From Lepidurus packardi (taxonomy: Eukaryota; Arthropoda; Branchiopoda; Notostraca; Triopsidae), in assembly GCA_023053545.1 (NCBI GenBank), contig JAKZAN010000061.1, forward strand, positions 1 through 64,000: a stretch of 64,000 bases of DNA, written 5' to 3'. Position 1 is the stretch's first letter; each line of letters starts with the position of its first letter. Made by a program: the position numbers and the translations under genes. The notes under the pieces are model-generated. The model worked only from the letters and a program-made list of their open reading frames with translations, was not told the DNA's origin and did no database searches. Shown here piece after piece: positions 1 through 10,852 of this stretch.

Positions 1-2005
1 TAATTCAGGTCCGTAAGGAATTAATTCAGTCCGTAAGGAATTAATTCATTCCGTAAGGAAATTAATTCAGTCCGTAAGGGAATAAGTTCAGTACGTTATG
101 AATTAATTCAGTTTAGTAATCGATTAATTAAGTCCGTAATGAATTAATTCAGTCCGTATGAAATTAATTCAGTCCGTAAGGGAATTAATTAAGGAATTAA
201 TTCTCTCCGTAAGGAATTAATTCAGTCCGTAAGGAATTATTTCAGTCCGTAATTAATTAATTCATTCCTTACGGAATTAATTAAGTCCATAAGGAATTAA
301 TTCAGTCTGTAAGGATTTTAATTAAGTCCGTAATGAATTAATTCAGTCCGTAAGGGAATTAATTCAGTCCGTAATGGATTAATTAAGTCCGTAATGAATT
401 AATTCAGTCCGTATGAAATAATATCAGTCCGTAAGGAATTCATTCAGTAAGAAAGGAATTCAATCAATCCTAAAGAATTAATTCAGTTCCGTAAGGAAAT
501 ATTTTCAGTCCGTAAAGGAATTCATTCAGTCCGTAAGGAATTCAATCAATCTTAAAGAATTAATTCAGTCCGTAAGGAACTAATTCAGTCCGTAAGGAAT
601 TAATTCAGTCCGTAAGGAATTAATTTAAGTCCGTAAGGAATTAATTAAGTCCATAAGGAATTATTTTTAGTCTGTAAGGATTTAATTAAGTCCGTGAGGA
701 ATTAATTCAGTCCGTAAGGAATAAGTTCAGTACGTAAGGAATTAATTCAGTCCTTAATCGATTAATTAAGTCCGTAATGAATTAATTCAGTCCGTAATGA
801 ATTAATTCAGTCCGTATGAAATTAATTCAGTCCGTAAGGAATTAATTCAGTCCGTAAGGGAATTAATTCAGCCCGTAAGGAATTATTTCAGTCCGTAAGG
901 AATTAATTCAGCCCGTAAGGAATTATTTCAGTCCGTAATTAATTAATTCATTCCTTACGGGAATTAATTAAGTCCATAAGGAATTAATTCAGTCTGTAAG
1001 GATTTAATTAAGTTCCGTAATGAATATCAGTCCGTAAGGAATTAATTAAGTCCGTAAGGAATTAATTCAGTCCGTAAGGAATTAATTCAGTCAGTAAGGA
1101 ATTAATTCAGTCCCGTAAGGAATTAATTCAGTCCGTAAGGAATTAATTCAGTCCGTAAGGATTTAATTTCAGTCCGTAAGGTATTAATTCAGTCCGTAAG
1201 GGAATTAATTCAGTCCGTAAGGAATTAATTCAGTCCGTAAAGGAATTAATTCAGTCCGTAATGAATAAGTTCAGTCCGTAAGGAATTAATTCAGTCCGTA
1301 AGGAATTAATTCAGTCCGTAAGGAATTAATTCAGTCCGTAAGGAATTATTTCAGTCCGTAGTTAATTCATTCATTCCCTTACGGAATTAATTAAGTCCAT
1401 AAGGAATTAATTTAGTCTGTAAGGATTTAATTAAGGTCCGTAATGAATTAATTCAGTCCGTAAGGAATAACTTCAGTACGTAAGGAAATAATTCAGTCCG
1501 TAATGGATTAATTAGGTCCGTAATGAATTAATTTCAGTCCGTAAGGAATTAGTAAAATCCGTACGGGAATTAATTCAGACCGTAAGGAATTAATTCAGTC
1601 CGTAAGGAAATTAATTCAGTCCGTAAGGATTTAATTCAGTCCGTAAGGTATTAATTCAGTCCGTAAGGAATTAATTCAGTCCGTAAGGAATTAATTCAGT
1701 CCGTAAGGAATTTAATTCAGTCCGTAATGAATAAGTTCAGTCCGTAAGGAATTAATTCAGTCCGTAAGGAATTAATTCAGTCCGTAATGAATAAGTTCAG
1801 TCCGTAAGGAATTAATTTCAGTCCGTAATGGAATAAGTTCAGTCCGTAAGGGAATTAATTCAGTCCGTAAGGAATTAATTCAGTCCGTAAGGAATTATTT
1901 CAGTCCGTAATTAATTCATTCATTCCTTACGGAATTAATTAAGTCCATAAGGAATTAATTTCGTCTGTAAGGATTTTAATTAAGTCCGTAATGAAATTAA
2001 TTCAG
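1..2005 (+). other. Satellite with dense homopolymer indels (likely unpolished sequence)
   Basis: Here the 20-bp phase slips repeatedly by one base, almost always through an extra copy of a base in a run: GTAAGGGAATT, GGATTTTAATT, TGAAATTAATTC, CAGTCCCGTAAGG, TTCCCTTACGG. The block near 1920-2020 corresponds monomer for monomer to 7500-7600, but carries three one-base insertions (extra T, A and C) that the latter lacks. After about 2005 such slips essentially stop. This pattern fits uncorrected long-read errors near a contig or low-coverage end, rather than biology. The underlying repeat is the same as in the rest of the left array, including B dimers (near 440) and local inverted monomers (near 246, 940, 1370, 1920). 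Confidence 0.8.
246..275 (+). repeat. Locally inverted monomer forming a short hairpin
   Basis: TCCGTAA at 246-252 faces TTACGGA at 269-275 across a 16-nt AT-rich loop. The second arm belongs to a piece of monomer in reverse orientation (CATTCCTTACGG) set inside the + array. It is followed by AATTAATTAAGTCCATAAGG and then CAGTCTGTAAGG, and this order recurs about thirty times in the left half, for example near 2790, 3250, 4620, 7500, 12020, 16857, 21468 and 28408. Its complement (CCGTAAGGAATG) was not found in the right array, so it marks the left half. Origin by a one-time small inversion, later amplified with its higher-order unit, is inference. Confidence 0.85.
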
Positions 2006-5000
2006 TCCCGTAAGGAATAACTTCAGTACGTAAGGAAATAATTCAGTCCGTAATGGATTAATTAGGTCCGTAAGGAATTAATTCAATCCGTAAGGAATTA
2101 ATTCAGTCCGTAAGGAATTAATTCAGTCAGTAAGGAATTAATTCAGTCCGTAAGGAATTAATTCAGTCCGTAAGGAATTAATTCAGTCCGTAAGGAATTA
2201 ATTCAGTCCGTAAGGTATTAATTCAGTCCGTAAGGTATTAATTCAGTCCGTAAGGAATTAATTCAGTCCGCAAGGAATTAATTCAGTCCGTAAGGAATTA
2301 ATTCAGTCCGTAAGGAATAAGTTCAGTACGTAAGGAATTAATTCAGTCCGTAATCGATTAATTAAGTCCGTAATGAATTAATTCGGCCCGTATGAAATTA
2401 ATTCAGTCCGTAAGGAATTAATTAAGGAATTGATTCAGTCCGTAAGGAATTAATTCAGTCCGTAAGGAATTAATTCAGTCCGAAAGGATTTAATTCGGTC
2501 CGTAAGGTATTAATTCAGTCCGTAAGGAATTAATTCAGTCCGTAAGGAATTAATTCAGTCCGTAAGGAATTAATTCAGTCCGTAAGGAATTAATTCAGTC
2601 CGTAAGGAATTAATTCAGTCCGTAAGGAATAAGTTCAGTACGTAAGGAATTAATTCAGTTAGTAATCGATTAATTAAGTCCGTAATGAATTAATTCAGTC
2701 CGTATGAAATTAATTCAGTCCGTAAGGAATTAATTCTCTCCGTAAGGAATTAATTCAGTCCGTAAGGAATTATTTCAGTCCGTAATTAATTAATTCATTC
2801 CTTACGGAATTAATTAAGTCCATAAGGAATTAATTCAGTCTGTAAGGATTTAATTAAGTCCGTAATGAATTAATTCAGTCCGTAAGGAATTAATTCAGTC
2901 CGTAATGGATTAATTAAGTCCGTAATGAATTAATTCAGTCCGTATGAAATTAATTCAGTCCGTAAGGAATTCATTCAGTCCTTAAGGAATTAATTCAGTA
3001 AGAAAGGAATTCAATCAATCCTAAAGAATTAATTCAGTCCGTAAGGAACTAATTCGGTCCGTAAGGAATTAATTCTGTCCGTAAGGAAATAATTCAGTGT
3101 GTAAGGAATTAATGAAGTCCGTAAGGAATTAATTAAGATCGTAAGGAATTAATTCAGTCCGTAAGGAATTAATTCAGTCCGTAAGGAATTAATTCAGTCC
3201 GTAAGGAATTAATTCAGTCCGTAAGGAATTATTTCAGTCCGTAATTAATTAATTCATTCCTTACGGAATTAATTAAGTCCATAAGGAATTAATTCAGTCT
3301 GTAAGGATTTAATTAAGTCCGTAATGAATTAATTCAGTCCGTAAGGATTTAATTCAGTCCGTAAGGAATTAATTCAGTCCGTAAGGAATTAATTCAGTCC
3401 GTAAGGAATTAATTCACTCCGTAAGGAATTAATTCAGTCCGTAAGGAATTATTTCAGTCCGTAGGGAATTAATTCAGGAAGAAAGGAATTCAATCAATCC
3501 TAAAGAATTAATTCAGTCCGTTAGGAAATATTTCAGTCCGTAAGGAATTAATTCAGTCCGTAAGGAATTAATTCAGTCCGTAAGGAATTAATCCAGTAAG
3601 AAAGGAATTCAATCAATCCTAAAGAATTAATTCAGTCCGTTAGGAAATATTTCAGTCCGTAAGGAATTAATTCAGTCCGTAAGGAATTAATTCAGTCCGT
3701 AAGGAACTAATTCAGTCCGTAAGGAATTAATTCAGTTCGTAAGGAATTAATTCAGTCCGTAAGGAATTATTTCAGTCCGTTATTAATTAATTCATTCCTT
3801 ACGGAATTAATTAAGTCCATAAGGAATTAATTTAGTCTGTAAGGATTTAATTAAGTCCGTAATGAATTAATTCAGTCCGTAAGGAATAACTTCAGTACGT
3901 AAGGGAATAATTCAGTCCGTAATGGATTAATTCAGTACGTAAGGAATTAATTCAGTCCGTAAGGATTTAATTCAGTCCGTAAGGTATTAATTCAGTCCGT
4001 AAGGAATTAATTCAGTCCGTAAGGAATTAATTCAGTCCGTAAGGAATAAGTTCAGTACGTAAGGAATTAATTCAGTCCGTAATCGATTAATTAAGTCCGT
4101 AATGAATTAATTCAGTCCGTATGAAACTAATTCAGTCCGTAAGGAATTAATTCAGTCCGTAAGGAATTAATTCAGTCCGTAAGGAATTATTTCAGTCCGT
4201 AATTAATTAATTTATTCCTTACGGAATTAAATAAGTCCATAAGGAATTAATTCAGTCTGTAACGATTTAATTAAGTCCGTAAGGAATTAATTCAGTCAGT
4301 AAGGAATTAATTCAGTCCGTAAGGAATTAATTCAGTCCGTAAGGATTTAATTCAGTCCGTAAGGATTTAATTCAGTCCGTAAGGTATTAATTCAGTCCGT
4401 AAGGAATTAATTCAGTCCGTAAGGAATTAATTCAGTCCGTAAGGATATAATTCAGTCCGTAAGGAATAAGTTTAGTACGTAAGGAATTAATTCAGTCCGT
4501 AATCGATTAATTAAGTCCGTAATGAATTAATTCAGTCCGTATGAAATTAACTCAGTCCGTAAGGAATTAATTAAGGAATTAATTCAGTCCGTAAGGAATT
4601 AATTCAATCCGTAATTAATTAATTCATTCCTTACGGAATTAGTTAAGTCCATAAGGAATTAATTCATTCCTTACGGAATTAGTTAAGTCCATAAGGAATT
4701 AATTCAGTCTGTAAGGATTTGATTAAGTCCGTAATGAATTAATTCAGTCCGTAAGGAATTAATTCAGTCCGTAAGGAATTAATTCAGTCCGTAAGGAATT
4801 AATTCAGTCCGTAAGGAATTAATTAAGTCCGTAATGAATTAATTCAGTCCGTATGAAATTAATTCAGTCCGTAAGGAATTCATTCAGTCCGTAAGGAATT
4901 CATTCAGTCCGTAAGGAATTAATTCAGTCCGTAAGGAATTAATTCAGTCCGTAAGGAATTAATTCAGTCCGTAAGGATTTAATTCATTCCGTAAGGTATT

Positions 5001-5084
5001 AATTCAGTCCGTAAGGAATTAATTCAGTCCGTAAGGAATTAATTCAGTCCGTAAGGAATTAATTCAGTCCGTAAGGAATTAATT
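2006..5084 (+). repeat. Left array zone 1
   Basis: This is in-phase satellite without the GTGAGGATG monomer that characterises the next zone. It carries several copies of the 94-bp module ending in GTATGAAATTAATTCAG (starting near 2314, 2628, 4043 and 4467), local inverted monomers, and clustered B dimers (2996, near 3475 and near 3595). A duplicated inverted-monomer block lies at about 4615-4700, where CATTCCTTACGGAATTAGTTAAG occurs twice in 50 bp. The 3475 and 3595 B dimers lie 120 bp (six monomers) apart in near-identical surroundings, which indicates a very local tandem duplication. Confidence 0.8.
2996..3034 (+). repeat. B-type diverged 39-bp dimer (clear copy)
   Basis: The dimer is CAGTAAGAAAGGAATTCAAT followed by CAATCCTAAAGAATTAATT: two monomers so altered that only the flanks match the consensus, and one base short of 40. 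It is usually followed by CAGTCCGTTAGGAAATATTTCAG. Further copies occur near 440, 3475, 3595, 12470, 12980, 14945, 15305, 16281, 16540, 17720, 20773, 22809, 24768, 27886 and 29881. A sub-variant with CAGCGAGAAAGG and CAATCTTAAAG starts at about 16678, 18235, 19573, 21290, 25286 and 28223. On the right side only one copy was found, inverted, at the gap edge. Confidence 0.85.
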
Positions 5085-5104
5085 CTGTCCGTGAGGATGT
5101 AATT
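5085..5104 (+). repeat. D-type monomer, first occurrence
   Basis: CTGTCCGTGAGGATGTAATT is a 20-bp monomer with four changes clustered in one unit. It is absent from the first 5 kb, appears here, and then recurs throughout the rest of the left array up to about 29.7 kb. I found no complement of it in the right array; the nearest there is TCCTCACGG without the ATG-equivalent change. It is therefore a good marker of higher-order units and of left-half identity. Confidence 0.85.
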
Positions 5105-5649
5105 CAGTCCGTAAGGTACTAATTTATTCCGTAAGGAATTAATTCAGTCCGTAAGGAATTAATTCAGTCCGTAAGGAATTAATTCAGTCCGTAAGAAATT
5201 AATTCAGTCCGTATGAAATTAATTCAGTCCGTAAGGAATTCATTCAGTCCGTAAGGAATTAATTCTGTCCGTGAGGATGTAATTCAGTCCGTAAGGAATT
5301 AATTCAGTCCGTAAGGAATTAATTCAGTCCGTAAGGAATTAATTAAGGAATTAATTTTGTCCGTAAGGAATTATTTCAGTCCGTAATTAATTAATTCATT
5401 CCTTACGGAATTAATTAAGTCCATAAGGAATTAATTCAGTCTGTAAGGATTTAATTAAGTCCGTAATGAATTAATTCAGTCCGTAAGGATTTAATTCAGT
5501 CCGTAAGGAATTAATTCAGTCCGTAAGGAATTAATTCAGTCCGTAATGAATTAATTCAGTCCGTTAGGAATAACTTCAGTACGTAAGGAAATAATTCAGT
5601 CCGTAATTAATTAATTCAGTACGTAAGGAATTAATTCAGTCCGTAAGGA

Positions 5650-7496
5650 ATTAATTCAGTCCGTAAGGAATTAATTCAGTCCGTAAGGAATAAGTTCAGT
5701 ACGTAAGGAATTAATTCAGTCCGTAATCGATTAATTAAGTCCGTAATGAATTAATTCAGTCCGTATGAAATTAATTCAGTCCGTAAGGAATTAATTCAGT
5801 CCGTAAGGAATTAATTCAGTCCGTAAGGAATTATTTCAGTCCGTAATTAATTAATTTATTCCTTACGGAATTAAATAAGTATATAAGGAATTAATTCAGT
5901 CTGTAAGGATTTAATTAAGTCCGTAAGGAATTAATTCAGTCAGTAAGGAATTAATTCAGTCCGTAAGGAATTAATTCAGTCCGTAAGGATTTAATTCAGT
6001 CCGTAAGGATTTAATTCGGTCCGTAAGGTATTAATTCAGTCCGTAAGGAATTAATTCAGTCCGTAAGGAATTAATTCAGTCCGTAAGGATATAATTCAGT
6101 CCGTAAGGAATAAGTTCAGTACGTAAGGAATTAATTCAGTCCGTAATCGATTAATTAAGTCCGTAATGAATTAACTCAGTCCGTATGAAATTAACTCAGT
6201 CCGTAAGGAATTAATTAAGGAATTAATTCAGTCCGTAAGGAATTAATTCAATCCGTAATTAATTAATTCATTCCTTACGGAATTAGTTAAGTCCATAAGG
6301 AATTAATTCAGTCTGTAAGGATTTGATTAAGTCCGTAATGAATTAATTCAGTCCGTAAGGAATTAATTCAGTCCGTAAGGAATTAATTCAGTCCGTAAGG
6401 AATTAATTCAGTCCGTAAGGAATTAATTAAGTCCGTAATGAATTAATTCAGTCCGTATGAAATTAATTCAGTCCGTAAGGAATTCATTCAGTCCGTAAGG
6501 AATTCATTCAGTCCGTAAGGAATTAATTCAGTCCGTAAGGAATTAATTCAGTCCGTAAGGAATTAATTCAGTCCGTAAGGATTTAATTCATTCCGTAAGG
6601 TATTAATTCAGTCCGTAAGGAATTAATTCAGTCCGTAAGGAATTAATTCAGTCCGTAAGGAATTAATTCAGTCCGTAAGGAATTAATTCTGTCCGTGAGG
6701 ATGTAATTCAGTCCGTAAGGTACTAATTTATTCCGTAAGGAATTAATTCAGTCCGTAAGGAATTAATTCAGTCCGTAAGGAATTAATTCAGTCCGTAAGA
6801 AATTAATTCAGTCCGTATGAAATTAATTCAGTCCGTAAGGAATTCATTCAGTCCGTAAGGAATTAATTCTGTCCGTGAGGATGTAATTCAGTCCGTAAGG
6901 AAATAATTCAGTCCGTAAGGAATTAATTCAGTCCGTAAGGAATTAATTAAGGAATTAATTCTGTCCGTAAGGAATTATTTCAGTCCTTAGTTAATTAATT
7001 CAGTCCGTAAGGAATTAATTCAGTCCGTAAGGAATTAATTCAGTCTGTAAGGATTTAATTAAGTCCGTAATGAATTAATTCAGTCCGTAAGGATTTAATT
7101 CAGTCCGTAAGGAATTAATTCAGTCCGTAAGGAATTAATTCAGTCCGTAATGAATTAATTCAGTCCGTTAGGAATAACTTCAGTACGTAAGGAAATAATT
7201 CAGTCCGTAATTAATTAATTCAGTACGTAAGGAATTAATTCAGTCCGTAAGGATTTAATTCAGTCCGTAAGGCATTAATTCAGTCCGTAAGGAATTAATT
7301 CAGTCCGTAAGGAATTAATTCAGTCCGTAAGGAATAAGTTCAGTACGTAAGGAATTAATTCAATCCGTAATCGATTAATTAAGTCCGTAATGAATTAATT
7401 CAGTCCGTATGAAATTAATTCAGTCCGTAAGGAATTAATTCAGTCCGTAAGGAATTAATTCAGTCCGTAAGGAATTATTTCAGTCCGTAATTAATT
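5650..7496 (+). repeat. 1.85-kb segmental duplication, copy 1 (of 9006-10852)
   Basis: This segment matches 9006-10852 at a constant offset of 3356 bp. Diagnostic shared features are AAATAAGTATATAAGG (5881 and 9237), GGATTTGATTAAG, GGTACTAATTTATTCC (6721 and 10077), TCCTTAGTTAATTAATTC and GGCATTAATTC (7271 and 10627). I saw one clear difference, AAATAATTC at 6901 against AATTAATTC at the matching place. The match breaks at 7497, where CATTC is replaced by TTATTC-type sequence. Boundaries were found by reading and could move by a few bases. Confidence 0.85.
5687..5780 (+). repeat. 94-bp conserved module A, left-array copy
   Basis: The module runs GGAATAAGTTCAGTACGTAA, then a canonical monomer, TAATCGATTAATTAAGTCCG, TAATGAATTAATTCAGTCCG and TATGAAATTAATTCAGT. 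It is identical in all 94 positions to the reverse complement of 33585-33678 in the right array. Copies, exact or nearly so, recur throughout the left half (starting near 2314, 4043, 6107, 7331, 8663, 10687, 17207, 18601, 20021, 21658, 23620, 25656, 28591 and 29371) and many times in the right half. It is the best evidence that the two oppositely oriented arrays share one ancestor. Confidence 0.9.
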
Positions 7497-7690
7497 CATT
7501 CATTCCTTACGGAATTAATTAAGTCCATAAGGAATTAATTTAGTCTGTAAGGATTTAATTAAGTCCGTAATGAATTAATTCAGTCCGTAAGGAATAACTT
7601 CAGTACGTAAGGAAATAATTCAGTCCGTAATGGATTAATTAGGTCCGTAATGAATTAATTCAGTCCGTAAGGAATTAGTAAAATCCGTAC

Positions 7691-8828
7691 GGAATTAATT
7701 CAGTCCGTAAGGAATTAATTCAGTCCGTAAGGAATTAATTCAGTCCGTAAGGAATTAATTAAGTCCGTAATGAATTAATTCAGTCCGTATGAAATTAATT
7801 CAGTCCGTAAGGAATTCATTCAGTCCGTAAGGAATTCATTCAGTCCGTAAGGAATTAATTCAGTCCGTAAGGAATTAATTCAGTCCGTAAGGAATTAATT
7901 CAGTCCGTAAGGATTTAATTCATTCCGTAAGGTATTAATTCAGTCCGTAAGGAATTAATTCAGTCCGTAAGGAATTAATTCAGTCCGTAAGGAATTAATT
8001 CAGTCCGTAAGGAATTAATTCTGTCCGTGAGGATGTAATTCAGTCCGTAAGGTACTAATTTATTCCGTAAGGAATTAATTCAGTCCGTAAGGAATTAATT
8101 CAGTCCGTAAGGAATTAATTCAGTCCGTAAGAAATTAATTCAGTCCGTATGAAATTAATTCAGTCCGTAAGGAATTCATTCAGTCCGTAAGGAATTAATT
8201 CTGTCCGTGAGGATGTAATTCAGTCCGTAAGGAAATAATTCAGTCCGTAAGGAATTAATTCAGTCCGTAAGGAATTAATTAAGGAATTAATTCTGTCCGT
8301 AAGGAATTATTTCAGTCCTTAGTTAATTAATTCAGTCCGTAAGGAATTAATTCAGTCCGTAAGGAATTAATTCAGTCTGTAAGGATTTAATTAAGTCCGT
8401 AATGAATTAATTCAGTCCGTAAGGATTTAATTCAGTCCGTAAGGAATTAATTCAGTCCGTAAGGAATTAATTCAGTCCGTAATGAATTAATTCAGTCCGT
8501 TAGGAATAACTTCAGTACGTAAGGAAATAATTCAGTCCGTAATTAATTAATTCAGTACGTAAGGAATTAATTCAGTCCGTAAGGATTTAATTCAGTCCGT
8601 AAGGCATTAATTCAGTCCGTAAGGAATTAATTCAGTCCGTAAGGAATTAATTCAGTCCGTAAGGAATAAGTTCAGTACGTAAGGAATTAATTCAATCCGT
8701 AATCGATTAATTAAGTCCGTAATGAATTAATTCAGTCCGTATGAAATTAATTCAGTCCGTAAGGAATTAATTCAGTCCGTAAGGAATTAATTCAGTCCGT
8801 AAGGAATTATTTCAGTCCGTAATTAATT
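7691..8828 (+). repeat. 1.14-kb segmental duplication of 6359-7496
   Basis: The segment matches 6359-7496 at an offset of 1332 bp, including GGTACT (6721 and 8053), the AAATAATTC variant near 6901 and 8233, and GGCATT (7271 and 8603). The ~194 bp between the copies (7497-7690) belong to another higher-order type (TTTAGTCTGTAAGG, GGAATAACTTCAG, GGATTAATTAGG, TTAGTAAAATCCGTACGG) also found at about 1370-1565. The arrangement is therefore a mosaic and not a clean tandem pair. Confidence 0.8.
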
Positions 8829-9005
8829 AATTTATTCCTTACGGAATTAAATAAGTCCATAAGGAATTAATTCAGTCTGTAAGGATTTAATTAAGTCCAT
8901 AAGGAATTAATTCAGTCAGTAAGGAATTAATTCAGTCCGTAAGGAATTAATTCAGTCCGTAAGGATTTAATTCAGTCCGTAAGGATTTAATTCAGTCCGT
9001 AAGGT

Positions 9006-10852
9006 ATTAATTCAGTCCGTAAGGAATTAATTCAGTCCGTAAGGAATAAGTTCAGTACGTAAGGAATTAATTCAGTCCGTAATCGATTAATTAAGTCCGT
9101 AATGAATTAATTCAGTCCGTATGAAATTAATTCAGTCCGTAAGGAATTAATTCAGTCCGTAAGGAATTAATTCAGTCCGTAAGGAATTATTTCAGTCCGT
9201 AATTAATTAATTTATTCCTTACGGAATTAAATAAGTATATAAGGAATTAATTCAGTCTGTAAGGATTTAATTAAGTCCGTAAGGAATTAATTCAGTCAGT
9301 AAGGAATTAATTCAGTCCGTAAGGAATTAATTCAGTCCGTAAGGATTTAATTCAGTCCGTAAGGATTTAATTCGGTCCGTAAGGTATTAATTCAGTCCGT
9401 AAGGAATTAATTCAGTCCGTAAGGAATTAATTCAGTCCGTAAGGATATAATTCAGTCCGTAAGGAATAAGTTCAGTACGTAAGGAATTAATTCAGTCCGT
9501 AATCGATTAATTAAGTCCGTAATGAATTAACTCAGTCCGTATGAAATTAACTCAGTCCGTAAGGAATTAATTAAGGAATTAATTCAGTCCGTAAGGAATT
9601 AATTCAATCCGTAATTAATTAATTCATTCCTTACGGAATTAGTTAAGTCCATAAGGAATTAATTCAGTCTGTAAGGATTTGATTAAGTCCGTAATGAATT
9701 AATTCAGTCCGTAAGGAATTAATTCAGTCCGTAAGGAATTAATTCAGTCCGTAAGGAATTAATTCAGTCCGTAAGGAATTAATTAAGTCCGTAATGAATT
9801 AATTCAGTCCGTATGAAATTAATTCAGTCCGTAAGGAATTCATTCAGTCCGTAAGGAATTCATTCAGTCCGTAAGGAATTAATTCAGTCCGTAAGGAATT
9901 AATTCAGTCCGTAAGGAATTAATTCAGTCCGTAAGGATTTAATTCATTCCGTAAGGTATTAATTCAGTCCGTAAGGAATTAATTCAGTCCGTAAGGAATT
10001 AATTCAGTCCGTAAGGAATTAATTCAGTCCGTAAGGAATTAATTCTGTCCGTGAGGATGTAATTCAGTCCGTAAGGTACTAATTTATTCCGTAAGGAATT
10101 AATTCAGTCCGTAAGGAATTAATTCAGTCCGTAAGGAATTAATTCAGTCCGTAAGAAATTAATTCAGTCCGTATGAAATTAATTCAGTCCGTAAGGAATT
10201 CATTCAGTCCGTAAGGAATTAATTCTGTCCGTGAGGATGTAATTCAGTCCGTAAGGAATTAATTCAGTCCGTAAGGAATTAATTCAGTCCGTAAGGAATT
10301 AATTAAGGAATTAATTCTGTCCGTAAGGAATTATTTCAGTCCTTAGTTAATTAATTCAGTCCGTAAGGAATTAATTCAGTCCGTAAGGAATTAATTCAGT
10401 CTGTAAGGATTTAATTAAGTCCGTAATGAATTAATTCAGTCCGTAAGGATTTAATTCAGTCCGTAAGGAATTAATTCAGTCCGTAAGGAATTAATTCAGT
10501 CCGTAATGAATTAATTCAGTCCGTTAGGAATAACTTCAGTACGTAAGGAAATAATTCAGTCCGTAATTAATTAATTCAGTACGTAAGGAATTAATTCAGT
10601 CCGTAAGGATTTAATTCAGTCCGTAAGGCATTAATTCAGTCCGTAAGGAATTAATTCAGTCCGTAAGGAATTAATTCAGTCCGTAAGGAATAAGTTCAGT
10701 ACGTAAGGAATTAATTCAATCCGTAATCGATTAATTAAGTCCGTAATGAATTAATTCAGTCCGTATGAAATTAATTCAGTCCGTAAGGAATTAATTCAGT
10801 CCGTAAGGAATTAATTCAGTCCGTAAGGAATTATTTCAGTCCGTAATTAATT
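9006..10852 (+). repeat. 1.85-kb segmental duplication, copy 2 (of 5650-7496)
   Basis: This is the second copy of the block at 5650-7496, offset 3356 bp. The sequence after 10852 returns to the TTTATTCCTTACGGAATTAAATAAGTCCATAAGG type already seen near 8829, showing that blocks were joined at equivalent positions of the inverted monomer. The 3356-bp spacing is the sum of 1332 and 2024, which fits a first duplication of 1332 bp followed by further exchange within the array. Confidence 0.85.

Noticed and set aside
246..275. AATT microsatellite at TAATTAATTAATTC
   Set aside because: The short AATT run is part of a fixed HOR variant repeated with constant length, and does not vary like a microsatellite.
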